Positions 11,779 to 23,260 of a stretch of DNA of 64,000 nucleotides are shown one piece after another. A program made the position numbers and the translations under genes. The notes under the pieces are model-generated. The model saw only the letters and a program-made list of their open reading frames with translations, had not been told where the DNA came from and made no database searches. Within the stretch, counting starts at the first letter, position 1; every line of letters begins with the position of its first letter. The DNA lies in NCBI GenBank assembly GCA_026119855.1, contig JAOWBW010000038.1, forward strand, positions 1,911,824-1,975,823, read 5' to 3'. This DNA is from Campanula takesimana. Lineage: Eukaryota; Streptophyta; Magnoliopsida; Asterales; Campanulaceae.

Positions 11779-12035
11779 TTTGAACTTTACGAGCTCAACC
11801 AGATAAACCGAGCCAACAATACCGAGGCAGACTTATCATCTTGAATTATGTAAAGCGAGACCACCGAGCTTGACGTCAATTGTCTGTTTGAATTTTTTGA
11901 ATACCCAACCATATCATCAGTTAAAATTCGTCTGATCAAGGAGGCAGAAAAAGATTGGGTTGACGAGAGATCAAATAGTACATCGAGTCACGGATTTTAC
12001 CTACCGAACCGGAGAAGGCACGCCTCACTCCTAAA

Positions 12036-13250
12036 TTGGCATCTCGATACACAGTAATTGATGGGATCCTCTACAGACGGTCATTTACTCGGCCATTGCT
12101 TAGATGCAACCAAACCAATTTAGTGACCAACTTGATGTACGAGGCATATGAAGGTATTTATGGTGGCCACCCCGAAGCCCGCACTCTATTGGACAGAATC
12201 ATGTTCCATGGCTATTACTGGCCCACCATGAGAAAAGATGCTGAAGAGTATGAGAAAATGCGACAAGTGACAAAGGTTCGCCAACTTACCAAGACTACCA
12301 TCCACCGAGCAAACTGTCCTCGTGCCCACCATGAGAAAAGACGCTGAAGAGTATGAGAAAATGCGACAAGTGCCAAAGGTTCGCCAATTACCAAGACTAC
12401 CATCCACCGAGCAAACTGTCCTCGTTCTGACATGGTCGTGGGATAAATGGGGAATCGACTTAATAGGCCTTTTCCCAAGAGCAAGAAACGGAATGACTCA
12501 CTTAGTTGTAGCCGTCGACTATTTCATAAAATGGCCAGAAGCTAAACCCTTGGCGTCACTTACGGAGGAAAACGTGATCAACTTCGTACATGACTTTATA
12601 TGGTGTCGATACGGCCTACCTCGAGTTATAATATCAGATCATGGAACCCAATTTCAGACTAAATTCAAGTCGGAATGCCATCGGTTATGAATAGAACACG
12701 CAAAGTCCTCTATAGCCCGACCTGAAGGAAATGGACAGGCCGAGGCCGCAAATAAGCTCGTCATGGCAGCCTCGAGAAAAACCTAGAGGGTAGTTAGAAC
12801 CACAAGAAGAAATTCAACTGGAGAAAGGCCATTCTCCCTCGCCTTCGGATCAGAAGCCATGGCACCAGTAGAAGTAGCTCTCCCCATCAATTAGAGTCAC
12901 ATACTTTGATGAAGTAAGCAATGAAGAGTCTAGAAAACGTGACCTCGATTATCTCGAAGAAAGACGATTGGAAGCTTGAGCAAAGATGGAAAATTATAAG
13001 AAAAAATAAAGTTACACCATGACAAAAGGGTGAACAAAAGGAGTTTTGTGGTTGGTGACTGGGTCCTAAGAAAAGCCGATGTTACAGGCAAAGAACCGGG
13101 ATTCACTAAGCTCTTGCCGAATTGGGTTGGACCATTTCAAATCGCCAGAATTATCAAGGAAAGGGACTTACAGGCTGAAAACTCAAGATGAAAAGACATA
13201 AAGAATACATGGCATAGTGACTACCTCAAAAAGTACTACAACTAGGTAGG
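12036..13250 (+). pseudogene. pol: Integrase of the Tat-type element, with an internal 103-bp duplication
   Basis: It begins GGHPEARTLLDRIMFHGYYW (zinc-binding zone). The core frame 12322-12690 reads WDKWGIDLIGLFPRARNG, VVAVDYFIKWPEAKPLAS and RVIISDHGTQFQTKF, giving the first two catalytic aspartates. It then stops. The C-terminal WVGPFQIARI and the H-S-D-Y-L-K-K-Y-Y end occur at about 13120-13240 in a broken frame. A 103-bp tandem duplication (12222-12324, 12325-12427) sits just after the zinc-binding half. Confidence 0.8.
12222..12427. repeat. 103-bp tandem duplication inside integrase
   Basis: CCCACCATGAGAAAAGAYGC occurs at 12222 and 12325, and the two 103-bp units differ at only a few bases. 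103 is not a multiple of three, so the duplication itself shifts the frame. Confidence 0.9.
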
Positions 13251-13584
13251 ATCAATGTAATGCTTAAAATCATATGAAAAATGTCTATGTTTTCCTTATA
13301 TCTATGTGCCTTAACATTAGCCTACTTATGCTTTATCAATTTATGAGTGGGATCCACCCTTGTAAAAAAACACTGAGTCCATGGATTAGTGACCAAACCA
13401 ACATAAATACAACTCCTCAAAAACTGTTAGAAGAAGCTCAGAGCATACAAAGGCAATAAATAATGCATTTAAAGACAGGGAAAAGAAAGTGGAGCTTGTT
13501 TAACATACGACCTGCCCACATCAGGGGCCAAATACCAGAAAACAAAATAAAATTATTTGAGGGCTAGCCTATTACATAAAGTAC

Positions 13585-16475
13585 TCAGGATACAACCTGG
13601 TCTGAGTCTATGGTTTGAGTTGAGGCATCCAGAGTGGCTTCGGCATTAGCTTTGACGGTGACCTCGGTAGAGACATCGGTGGTCTTCTCTTTAGTGAACT
13701 CGGAAGTTGACTCGTCACCTCGGACCTCGTTAGTCTTTAATTCATGGGTATCATCTTTAAGAATAAGGTCCAAAACGGTGTGCAAAGGAAGGGGATCACA
13801 TTCAGCTGGAAACCAGAGGTCGTTCAGTTTGGCCATCATATCTTGATAAGTAACCGCTTCAACAGTGGGAGGGACCCAATCTTCCCCAGCCTCCTGAGCC
13901 TCCACAACCTGCACGGCCAAGTCATCATCATCTAAGGGCACCCATTTGTGGCCATCTCGTCATTGGGGATCTGTAGCTTGAACGACCACCATTCTGAATA
14001 GATCAAAAACTTTGAAACCGCCATTAGGAGTAATTATTCGAGCAAACTGGGTGTTGGCAGAATCATACTGGCAAATGGAGGCCTCATTCACAGTCCTTGA
14101 ATAATCTTCAGATACAAGGTATTTAGCCAAAAAGGAATCCTCTATCTCCTTCTTCTGTTCGGCGCTCACTCCTTTGGGCATTGCCTCAAGCTCTTGAACC
14201 CTAGCCTTCGAAGTCGCCAGCTCGCGCCTCACCTCGCCCAACTGCTTCTTGACCTCGGCTAGCTCAGATTCGACAATGTGTTTATTAGTTATGGCCTTGT
14301 CACGAACCGAGGTAGCAGAGGCAAGACGGGCACTAACATCGTTGGCCTCCTTGGTCTTCAATTCTAAAGCGCTCTCCTTGGCGTGACGGGTGGCAGTAAT
14401 TGTCTTGTTGAGCGTGATCAGGTCCGCCTTATCCGTGTTTTAAACCCCAATCTGCTTCTTCATATCCTGAATGGCCCTTTGGTCGGCCTCCGATTTGTGG
14501 CGCATCAAAACCACGGAGTTAGCAATCTGAGAAAAAAGGCAATATAGTTAGGCCGTTCGACAATATGGAATTCAGACTAATTCAGGAACATGCATACCTC
14601 CATCAGGGAAAGCCCCATGTCTCCCGAAAGGGAGTAATGGTTCTACTCAAGAAGCACCGAGCGTGTATAGTCCTCCGCATGCAGACGGTAGAGAAGACCA
14701 TTCCCAATATAGGAACCCTTGCTACTCCTATCATGCACATTGATGCCGCTAAGGGCCAGAGTTACCTCGCCGATCTCTTTGCCCTTCACACGAGCCTCAT
14801 CCCTATTCGTCGTGCCAGTAACGGAGTACTCCAACCGAGATATATAAGTGCACTGGTTCAAAGGGATCACCTTAACGGGGGCCTCAGAAGCCGTTTTGGA
14901 ATGCTTCTGAGAGCCGCCGAGCTCAGTTTAAGGACCTCGTTTGTTGGATGGAGAGGCTTCACCATTTTTTACCCCGGGCTCGTAGAAACAGAGGGAACCC
15001 ACCCTCGGAAATTTAAAGCGAGCTCGACGTCACAGGCGGAGAACCCATCAGCGTCTCTCTCAATAAACTAGGGGCCTTAGACCCTTGGGGAACGTTCACG
15101 GGGGCATTTTACCTTAATACCAGCCTTGTTCACAATGGGGAGCTTCCCCTCGGTCAACCCTTTTAATTCTTGTTGGCGGCCCGGTACCGCCTTGGCATCT
15201 TCTACATTCTTCTTAGCCCGCTTCTGACCGTAGCTCATCGGTTTAGGTGGCATATTGGGATCTTTGTCGTTAGGATCTTTGTCGTTAACTGCAAAACGAG
15301 GGTAATTATCATAAAACAGTTCAACATTGAAAATAACTATAATGTGAAGCAGTTGAAAAGAATATAGACAAGAAAGAGACGCAGGGGCATAGGCGGCACA
15401 AAATGGCAAGTATAAGAAAACTCGAACCCTTGATGAACCCTCTAGTCCGGGTGCCGAGCAGGGATTTCAACTTTAACACGAGGCACCTACCCGTAAGGTT
15501 CATGAGGTGGAGCTACCCCACTCCGGATCAACAACTCTTCATTACTGATAATTTTGGGGTTATCGAAAACGCAGCTCCGCTTATTTTCGAGATCAGTCTC
15601 CAAGAACTCCTCAATGGCTTTGGTCAAGAGAACTCCAATTGATTTATCAGGGTACGCCAGCTCGACGGGACAAACAGGGACGTTGCCTAGCGGTTTCCTA
15701 AAACTCCACCCAAGCCTACATAACCACGATGGGATTAACTTACCATTCCTCGAACTTGTTAAAAGGGGGAGTGAATATCTTAGGAACCTTGGCTTTAGTT
15801 TTTAAACTTAAAGAGCCGGCAATTATTTGTACATTATAATATTAAAAAAGCGCGGATAAGTTTGGCTCGTATCCCAACATCTGAGACACTATGGTGAAGG
15901 ACACTAAAATTCTCAAGGTGTTCAGATTCAAGTCCATGGGAAAACACTGACAAAGATTGAGGAAAGACCATATGAGGGGATCTAGGGTTAATCTCAGCCC
16001 GTGGTCAAATTGGGGCATAAAAAGGACTGAGAAGTAGAAGCCCCTACCTAACTCGTCTGCCTCGGAGCAGCGAGCTCGTAGCTCTCTTCGAAGGAATCAA
16101 CAATTCGAACACCCCGCCTCACCAAAGCAACGGTTCTAAGGGCCACCCGCCTTAATTTCTCCGTTTCATAAACAATTTCCGTCTAAGGGTAATCACCCTC
16201 AACAGGGGCCATCGCTTTTTCTCCCTTTTCGAGGATTTGTCCCGCCTCGGTAATTGGTTCATCCTCCATCACCTCGTTAATAGGGGCCATGAAGGGCAAA
16301 TCAGGGATCCCTCACCCTCGTCACTACTCAAAACGATAGTATGGGATAAGTTACCACCACGAGCCGAAGGCTCCGATTCCGGAATATCATCCTCTAAACC
16401 CACGTTGGTCCAATCGATGATATCATCACTCACCTCGGCACGGGACACTAAGCGTTTAGCGGCGGAACCAACCAT
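13585..16475 (-). pseudogene. Antisense extra ORF of the Tat-type element
   Basis: Several minus-strand frames line up as one decayed gene. N-terminus at 16475-16269 (acidic, MVGSAAKRLVSRAEVSDDII). Then about 16050-15840 reads GFYFSVLFMPQFDHGLRLTL, then FLNLCQCFPMDLNLNTLRIL and TIVSQMLGYEPNLSALF. This resembles the conserved core of the plant transposon-associated protein encoded antisense in Tat elements. A Lys-rich stretch (15409-15077) and a coiled coil (14361-13960, ESELAEVKKQLGEVRREL) follow, with an acidic C-terminus at 13941-13585. Stops separate the parts. Its function in live elements is unknown. Confidence 0.7.
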
Positions 16476-16735
16476 ATCTACAGAAACGGGTTAAACGACA
16501 AGGACAAATCTACCTAATCGCTCCTCGTCTCCCAGAACCCTAACCTTCCTACCAGCGGGAACGACCTAGGGGCCAAACTCCCACAACCGGGGTAGGGCCC
16601 AAGACCTCCAATCGTATACAGTAGCAATTATTCGCAAAGTTTTTAAAGAAAGACGATGCCACCTATACAGTACCAAATGATACAAACCATCGGTTACCGT
16701 GCAAATGACGTAGGTTGCTCTAGACACCCCGCCTT
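16476..16735. other. No gene seen; spacer of the Tat-type element
   Basis: Upstream of the antisense ORF start, with no recognised features. It could include the antisense gene's promoter, but no clear TATA box is seen. Confidence 0.4.
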
Positions 16736-16739
16736 GGAC

Positions 16740-17659
16740 CACTCACCCCGATTGCACATTTGATTTTGTGTTTCTACATATTTTAAGTGTTTTTCGTTAG
16801 TTTATGTTACTTCCGTTAAGTTCCTGACTGACTCTGTTAAGTCTGGGGGCTAAATTGAATAACATTTCTAACTTTCCAGTCCATTCTGTCAAAAATGTCT
16901 TTTCAGAGTCGGGCACCTCTGCCCTTTGAGGTCAGACGCGCGCGCCTTCCGCCCTAAAGGCCGGAGGCGCGCGCTTCTGGGCGTCAGTTACAGATTCTCT
17001 CCAAGAATCTCTCACTTGCTCAATTTTACATGATTTTGCCCGGGAAATCCCTCTTTGTTGACCCTGTTTTGGCACAAAAAACATCATCTTTTCACCTATA
17101 AAAACCCCCTTTCTCCACCATTTCAAGGGGAAAGATTGGACACCAAAATAGAGCACCAAAACTTAACACAAAACTCTACACAAAAGTCTTTACATCATCT
17201 TCAAGTAAAACTTTGAAGTCTTCATCTCCTTTCCAAGTCAAGGTACAACACTTTCTCTTTTATTTCTTATTTGATTTTTAGGTCTTTTTAATGTGTGCAA
17301 TCCCCATCAAAATGGGACATGACCAATACGACTACTTCACATATTGAAGTTAGTTAAGGTTGTCTCCCTACATTTCAAACTCTCATTTAGTTTCCCCTTA
17401 ATGTAATAGTTAGCATAAATTTACTTTGTAATTCACATTTTTCTTTCAATGTAATTGTTAGCACGTATTCATATAAACAAAAGGACTTTTTTACATTAGA
17501 ATACCAAAATCAGCAAGACCGGCTTTAGCCGGGCGGAGTGGGTGTTTAAGTACTTCCCTCTCCGTAACCTAACCCCCGAACCCGTCTCTTTCCGAATCTC
17601 TGGTTTCGTAACAGATAGGCTATTTCTTAGGTTTTTCTTATGTTCCTTTAAAAACATAG
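16740..17659 (+). repeat. LTR fragment of a second Tat/Ogre-like element
   Basis: A TATA box (CACCTATAAAAACCCC, about 17095) is preceded by a GC-rich U3 with an inverted GCGCGC stretch (16937-16975). It is followed by a leader, then AGTACTTCCCTCTCCGTAAC and finally AACATAGG/TGGCGACTC. TGGCGACTC at 17661 resembles the tRNA-Arg type primer site of Ogre elements. No internal coding region follows, so this is a truncated LTR. The left border is uncertain. Confidence 0.55.
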
Positions 17660-17669
17660 GTGGCGACTC

Positions 17670-18520
17670 TAATCTCTAAAACCAAATAGACATCCTAGGA
17701 TAATTCACCGCTCTAGCCAAGTCGTGGTTTTCCTGGGGTATCTACAGTTACAGACCAAAAGTTCTTCATATAGCTGAATGTGTTAATTTTCGAAAAATGG
17801 ATCATGCAAGTTCAAAAAGCAAGGAGAAAAAACAGAAATCAATTACTATCTGAATGTCGAAGACGAAAAGGGACTTAAGAAAGTTGGGATGTTCTAGAAA
17901 TCAAGGAAATCAAGGACTCGACGGTGTTTTCTCTGTAGAATGTGCAAGGTCTCTCAAAGTCAGTAAAAGTTTGAAAATGAGGCGAAGGGTTTTATTTATA
18001 AGCGGGCGAAAATTTCGGGTCGACCCGTTTTGATGGCGAATCTTGCAAATATTCCTTAGAATATCCAACCGTCGGGAATTAAAATTTTAAATTTAATGCC
18101 GGTTGGCATTAAATGCGCCCCTTGGTATTCAGAGCACGTCTGTTCCATAGTTACCGGGAACTCCCAACCCCCCCCCTCGTCCCACGTCCCGGGAACACGC
18201 GTCCCGGGTTCACAAGGGAACTCGACCCAAAGTACACAAACAATCGTACCGGAAAATAAACGGTCACAAACGTAGAATCCTGTATGCATTTACAATCTTT
18301 TATGGTTATCCGCCTTTACATTATACTCTTTTATCTCCCTAAAAGTATATATACATAAATATATGTAAGTGTGTGTGTGTATATATATGTTATTATATTC
18401 AACTTAGTGATGTGTTTTCAACATAGAGCGTACCACGTTCCCAATTGATCCTACCCCCCAACGTACCCAAAATTTACTAAGTCACGTTCCTCGTTCCCGT
18501 ACCCGTCCCGCGTCCCGAAC
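17670..18520. other. Repeat-derived spacer, no gene
   Basis: Mixed AT-rich and CCCGGG-rich sequence. The part near 18140-18200 (CATAGTTACCGGGAAC) is inversely matched near 19436-19464 (GTTCCTGGTAACTATG), suggesting an outer transposon into which the element at 18521-19420 inserted. A (GT)n(AT)n microsatellite lies at 18358-18390. Confidence 0.4.
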
Positions 18521-19420
18521 ATAGTTATTAAAGGCGCGCCTAGGCGCGAGGCGAGGCGAGGCGCGATCTCGGGGCTTTTTTCCGCTAGGCGAGGCGCTGA
18601 TCACCGGACACGGCAATTGACCGTCATCTACATCCTAATTAAACCTAATACCCTCTTCCTCTCCCACGACCCTCTCCGTACACGCACGATTACTCTATAT
18701 AAGAGTAGGCGACACCTTCAATCGACCTCCGGCGACCTCCGGCAAACCTCCGGCGACCTCCGGCGAACCTCCGGCGACCTCCTGCGACCTCCGGCGACCC
18801 TCCGACGACCTCCTGCTACCTCAGGCGACCTTCCGGCAACAGCTTTTTCTTTTTCCAGACTTCCAGTTATCTTTTTTCTTATTTCCAGTTATCTTTTCTC
18901 CTTTTCCAGTTATCTTTTTCCTATTTCCTGTTATCTTTTTTTATCTTAGTTTTTTTTTCCTACTAATTTCAGTGTTGTGTAACTAATCTTAGTCTCATTT
19001 TTTAGTCTCCATTGATTTAAATTTAATCTCATTTTTCATTTTCTCTATGCTGCATTACGAAATGAACAATATGATATTGGACATTTTACTTTTCTTTACC
19101 TAAATGAATGATAAAAAAAATAAATTTTCATTTTAATGAAAGTACTATCAGCTTGTGTCATTGTGTGTTGCATTTGCCATGAAATAACTATGATTAGTTT
19201 CCCCAACAATAATTAGACTTAAGACTCCTTGTGTTAGAACTTCTCTTTATGCTTGTTAGAACATCTATTTATGCTTGTTTCTTTTATGCTTCTATATTTT
19301 GAATATTTTAAGGCATTTTTTTGTGCTTCGTCTCTCGGGCGCGCGCCCGCCTTGCGCCTTGCGCCTAGGCTCCGGGCTCACCTTTTGCGCCTTGGTGCGC
19401 CTTGGGCCTTTAATAACTAT
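18521..19420. mobile_element. GC-rich non-autonomous DNA transposon with 14-bp perfect terminal inverted repeats
   Basis: It starts ATAGTTATTAAAGG and ends with the exact inverse CCTTTAATAACTAT. Both ends carry arrays of GGCGCG/GCGCCT words next to the termini, while the middle is AT-rich. No transposase is visible. The superfamily is not clear, because the palindromic end may include the target duplication. Confidence 0.65.
18720..18840. repeat. GACCTCCGGC minisatellite
   Basis: About ten imperfect copies of a 9-11 bp unit (CGACCTCCGG) in a row. It yields an artefactual Arg/Pro/Asp-rich frame. Confidence 0.85.
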
Positions 19421-19647
19421 GGTCCCGAAACGTCCCACGTTCCTGGTAACTATGGTCTGTTCACAACTGAGACGCCGTACTAATCACCCGTCACTGGGGC
19501 CCACGACACGCGTGCTCACCAACTTTTTTACCGATGATTGACACGTGTCCTCACGTCAACTCCACGTAGCTTCTCAAAGGAGTTTTGGCTAAGGGTTTAC
19601 TCCTTTCACTAGCCATAAATAACTAAGCGCTCGGAGTAAGGGGCCAC
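19421..19647. other. Short spacer before the right LTR, no gene
   Basis: Contains the inverted partner of 18140-18200 and CACGTG-type motifs. A purine tract (AGTAAGGGGCC) stands just before the LTR and may be a polypurine tract. Confidence 0.4.
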
Positions 19648-20215
19648 TTAAGAGCCGGCACCTCGAAGACCGAGCTCAGAGGTCCCAAACGGGTTTAACC
19701 GGTCTATCTGCAAAGAGACCCGAGTCAATCTCAGCTCCGAAGTCAACCCAGCTCACCCCGAGCTCGTATGACGAGGTTTTCCTTCTGGTTCCTTGAAGGA
19801 CACCTGGCCCGACCGCCCGTCCGAGCTCACTTCTTTCGAGCTCCCAACCGACAAGGTCACAACCTCGCGCGAGCTCGGTAACGTGCAAAGCGGACAAGCC
19901 GTATCATCACATTAAATGGCCGATGGGCTTTCCTGACCACATGCTCTCTACCGTACGACCTACGTCCAATCACGACATGCGGTGGTTACACACTGTCCCA
20001 TCCAATCTGCGGATCAACCAGGAGCGGCCACGTGGCTATCCAGACCATGTCTTTGTCCGGATAATAGACTGCCCCTGCATTGTAATTGAGAGATATATAA
20101 CATCCTATTCTCTCTCCTCCGGTATCATGCCTCAACCTACCCACACACTAAACACACAGAGAACTCTAATTCTCTCCCAAGGCATTCCACACCATGTTCT
20201 TAGTTCCCTCAGTAA
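19648..20215 (+). repeat. Right LTR of the Tat type, 3'-truncated
   Basis: Matches 6622-7470 with gaps. It lacks the 240-bp insert of the left LTR and ends about 100 bp short (after TTCTTAGTTCCCT). Host sequence of the duplicated unit resumes at once (AAGACAAAGCCAAGCAC). Confidence 0.75.
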
Positions 20216-20244
20216 ATACTATAGATAATAAGTCCATCTCAAGA

Positions 20245-20632
20245 CAAAGCCAAGCACACTTTCTGCTTGCTCACAATGTAGATGCTCTCTTTCGGAGTCA
20301 TGAAGTAAGACTAAGTTCTAATGGGTAGCAAGCAGCAATGTGGTTGAGAAAACACAAGGTATCTGGTTTGTAGATGAAATTAATGTAAGGTTTAACTGAA
20401 ACGTAGTGAATCAACAGTTGACATTACGCCCATTCACAGACAAAGCCAAGCACACTTTCTGCTTGCTCACTATGTAGATGCTCTCTTTCGGAGTCATGAA
20501 GTAAGACTAAGTTCTAATGGGTAGCAAGCAGCAATGTGGTTGAGAAAACACAAGGTATCTGGTTTGTAGATGAAATTAATGTAAGGTTTAACTGAAACGT
20601 AGTGAATCAACAGTTGACATTATACCCATTCA
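20245..20632. repeat. 196-bp tandem duplication
   Basis: CAAAGCCAAGCACACTTTCT occurs at 20245 and 20441, and the 196-bp units are nearly identical. The counterpart at 867-1075 has one unit only. Confidence 0.92.
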
Positions 20633-20728
20633 CAGACAAAAGAGCTGGAGACACTCATTAAGCGATAGAAGAGTCCATTAAAGGCAAGCTGTTTAGTATT
20701 CACCGTCAGTAAGCAGTTGTGTCTTTGT

Positions 20729-20897
20729 ATTCTTACTGTTACATTTGCTACTTAATGATATTCAAGGCGAGAAGACAGACTTTTCAATTAAAATACAGGA
20801 GTTGCAAGCTGTTTAGTATTCTTACTGTTACATTTGCTACTTAATGATATTCAAGGCGAGAAGACAGACTTTTCAATTAAAATACAGGAGTTGCAAA
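20729..20897. repeat. 89-bp tandem duplication covering an exon remnant
   Basis: GGCGAGAAGACAGACTTTTC occurs at 20766 and 20855, 89 bp apart. Both units include the start of the dead second exon. Confidence 0.9.
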
Positions 20898-21090
20898 AAC
20901 AATTCACTATGGACAGAGAGATGAGCCCGAGAAGTTGCACGTAAAGTTTAGAATGAAAACCTTGAGTGTATATTATTAAATTTGTCAATTTAGAAAGTAT
21001 ATGATGTTCTCTCTAGATCAATTTTTTTAAAACAGTGGTTGACAAAAAAAAATTCCTTTGTTTTTTAATGATTTTTATGTTAGTATAGAG

Positions 21091-21317
21091 CAGTGGTGGA
21101 GCCACAACATGCTTTATGGGGGCAAATGACAATTTCACAGAATATTTTTAAATTTAGGGGTTTTAGTGCAAAATGCTCCCGTTTCTATTAAGAAAAAAAT
21201 CACACTACAATATTCCCCCCCCCCCCCTTTTAGTTAATACAATTTTCATGAAAATAATCTACCCCTCTTCCCCCCCCCCCCCACACCCCCCACCCCCCAA
21301 ATGAAATCCCGCCATTG
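21091..21317. mobile_element. hAT-type MITE, second member
   Basis: The ends are CAGTGGTGGAGCC and the inverted GGATTTCATT...CCGCCATTG side. The flanks are GTATAGAG (21083-21090) and GTATAAAG (21318-21325), an 8-bp target duplication with one change. It is the same length class and the same GGGGGCAAA/poly-C interior as 4041-4268. Confidence 0.8.
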
Positions 21318-22119
21318 GTATAAAGGTCCTTACATTTTGACTGTATATTATATTCTTTTTTGTGGTCCTTGGGGCTCAATTTGAGTTATTGGGCCTCTCT
21401 CTAAAGATTTGGTAACTTAACATGGCATTATTTCTGTAGTTTGTCTGTCTTTGCTTTTGAGATTTTGTGCTTACAATTAGTTCTACACAGAACTTTCCCC
21501 CTTCCCCCCCCCACCCCACCCAAAAAATAAAATAAAAATAAATCATTCCTAATGCTCACTCTGTTTAGTTTATGATTCATCTGCTGATGCACCTTACTTT
21601 GCTCGCCACTTGTAAGCGTGTGTCGCATGTGGGGTGATCCTTGAAGCTTGATTTACATTGTTGGGCCCTCTCATATCAGCTTATTGGTAAGTTTGTAATT
21701 AAATATTGGTATATTGATAAAAGCACCACTATTGTTGTCGGGGCTGGAACTTTTCCAGGAACACACTTGTATTGCCCGTATTAAATTCTTCTTTTTTAAC
21801 TGATACCAATTCTCTTATGTCTATCGCGAGAATGAGTTTGTTTTATGAGTTAATTATATGTATATTAAACTATATATAATCTCATTATAAATCGATGTTC
21901 CCTCAACCTCAATTTCCTCGTCATTGCATTGGAAGCATATAGTGCAGTTTGGTCATGGTGGTGATTATTGGCTGCATGAACCAGCTAAGATTTAAAGGAA
22001 ATGAGACATGTTGAATTGTATACATGGACATGCTTATAGAAGATACTCCAGTGACACCATAGAAATTGTCCTCTTTGAAATAGCGTTTTAGGAATCACTT
22101 TTACTTCATATACTTGGAT

Positions 22120-22215
22120 AAGGGTGATTGAAAGCGATATGAGTTTACTTGGATTGGATGAAAATAAGGCGCTGAAGAGGCCGGAGTGGAGGGCGAAAAT
22201 TCATGTGAATGATGG
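22120..22215 (+). mobile_element. C-terminal scrap of a LINE
   Basis: The frame reads SDMSLLGLDENKALKRPEWR then AKIHVNDGF and a stop. A W-R-x-x-I-H-V ending is typical of non-LTR reverse transcriptase tails. A T-rich stretch follows. Too short to place in a clade. Confidence 0.5.
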
Positions 22216-22367
22216 TTTTTGATTTCCTATTTTTTTTTTTTTCTCATTCTTTCCCAAAATTTCAACCTACCTACCTAGATTTTTTTCTCAAATATTTCCT
22301 TTTTTTCTAAGTATTTACCAAAGTGACAACTTTTTCAAAGTATGTACCAAAATGACCAACTTTAAGG

Positions 22368-22562
22368 TAATACGCTTGTGAAAAAAGCGAATTAGGCTTT
22401 GACCTGATTAGGCCCATTAATCATCAACGGAGGTAATTAACGCTAATAACCCTAATATAAATCGCTTTTTCAGAAAGCGAATTACTTTAATAGAATACGC
22501 TTTTTGCAAAAGTGTATTAATTTAAATGAATACGCTTTTTATAGAAGCGAATTAGTTTAATT
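22368..22562. repeat. Array of small hairpins, left arm
   Basis: Repeated short palindromes of the form AATACGCTTTTT...AAGCGAATTA (22368-22396, about 22464-22486, 22493-22527 and 22530-22556), about 25-35 bp each. The same array occurs inverted at 28600-28812 in the right arm. Confidence 0.75.
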
Positions 22563-22993
22563 ACACTACTCAGCGCTCTGACTTCGAAAGCACAATTCTC
22601 ACAACACAGTAAGCGGGCGAAAGAGAGCGACGAAGGGAACGATTCTGGGCGATTGACGTCGTTTCTTGGTTTGATTGGGAGGGGTTTTCTCAATTCGAAG
22701 CTACATCTCTCCGTTCCTAATACAAAAATGTAAGTTTTTCTTTATTTTTAGCAAAATATCTATCATATTGAATTTAGGGTTAGGATTTTGCGAATTTTGG
22801 TTCAATTTTGTGGGTGATTATCGACTGGTTATGGACTCTAGTAGCGTTTTATGATTTGGTTTTTGTAGAATTATATTGAATGTGTGTTATTTACAAATTT
22901 GATTTCAAAGTTTATAATTTAGGTTTGAATTGAATTTGGGGATTTTGATGATTTTTGTTTGTATTTTGCTTTCAAAGTATGAAAATTATTTTG

Positions 22994-23260
22994 GGACGGA
23001 GGGAGTATACATGTTCCAATAAATACTCCCTCCGTCCCGAAAAATAAATTGGGGATTTTGATGATTTTTGTTTGTATTTTTGCTTTCAAATAAACACTCC
23101 CTCCGTCCCAAAAAGTTAATCATTCTTTTTTCGTTGTTAGTTTGAATGAACTTTTTAGGACGGACGGAGTATATTATTTTTCGTATTTGATAATCAACGG
23201 CTAAATTGCTTTTTTCTTTGTTAGTTGAATGAACTTTTTAGGACGTAAGGAGTATATTAT
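22994..23260. mobile_element. Cluster of Stowaway MITEs in the left arm
   Basis: GGGACGGAGGGAGTA and ACTCCCTCCGTCCC occur in several orientations. One complete short copy runs from about 23096 to 23171 (CTCCCTCCGTCCC...GGACGGACGGAG). The same cluster is mirrored at 27895-28170, so it pre-dates the inversion. Confidence 0.75.

Larger units (their letters stand above)
6622..20215 (+). mobile_element. Decayed Ty3/Gypsy element of the Tat/Ogre/Retand group, with later insertions
   Basis: The order is LTR (6622-7534), primer site, gag, protease, RT, RNase H, a second archaeal-type RNase H, integrase, an antisense ORF, then a 3'-truncated LTR (19648-20215). Dual RNase H plus an antisense ORF between pol and the 3' LTR is the known signature of the Tat lineage. 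All coding regions carry stops or frameshifts. About 3 kb of unrelated sequence (about 16730-19640) lies before the right LTR, so the right LTR could belong to a different copy of the same family. The two LTRs look about 90% alike by eye, so this is an old insertion. Confidence 0.8.
20225..22105. other. Second half of the duplicated host unit, containing dead exons
   Basis: Corresponds to about 867-2110. It includes a decayed copy of the two coiled-coil exons (20636-20940), with a stop in the first and a frameshift in the second. A hAT-type MITE (21091-21317) and two small tandem duplications were added in this copy only. Confidence 0.7.

Noticed and set aside
18617..18949. 110-codon frame rich in Pro, Ser, Gly, Asp
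   Set aside because: Minisatellite followed by a poly-pyrimidine tract; low complexity and inside a transposon.
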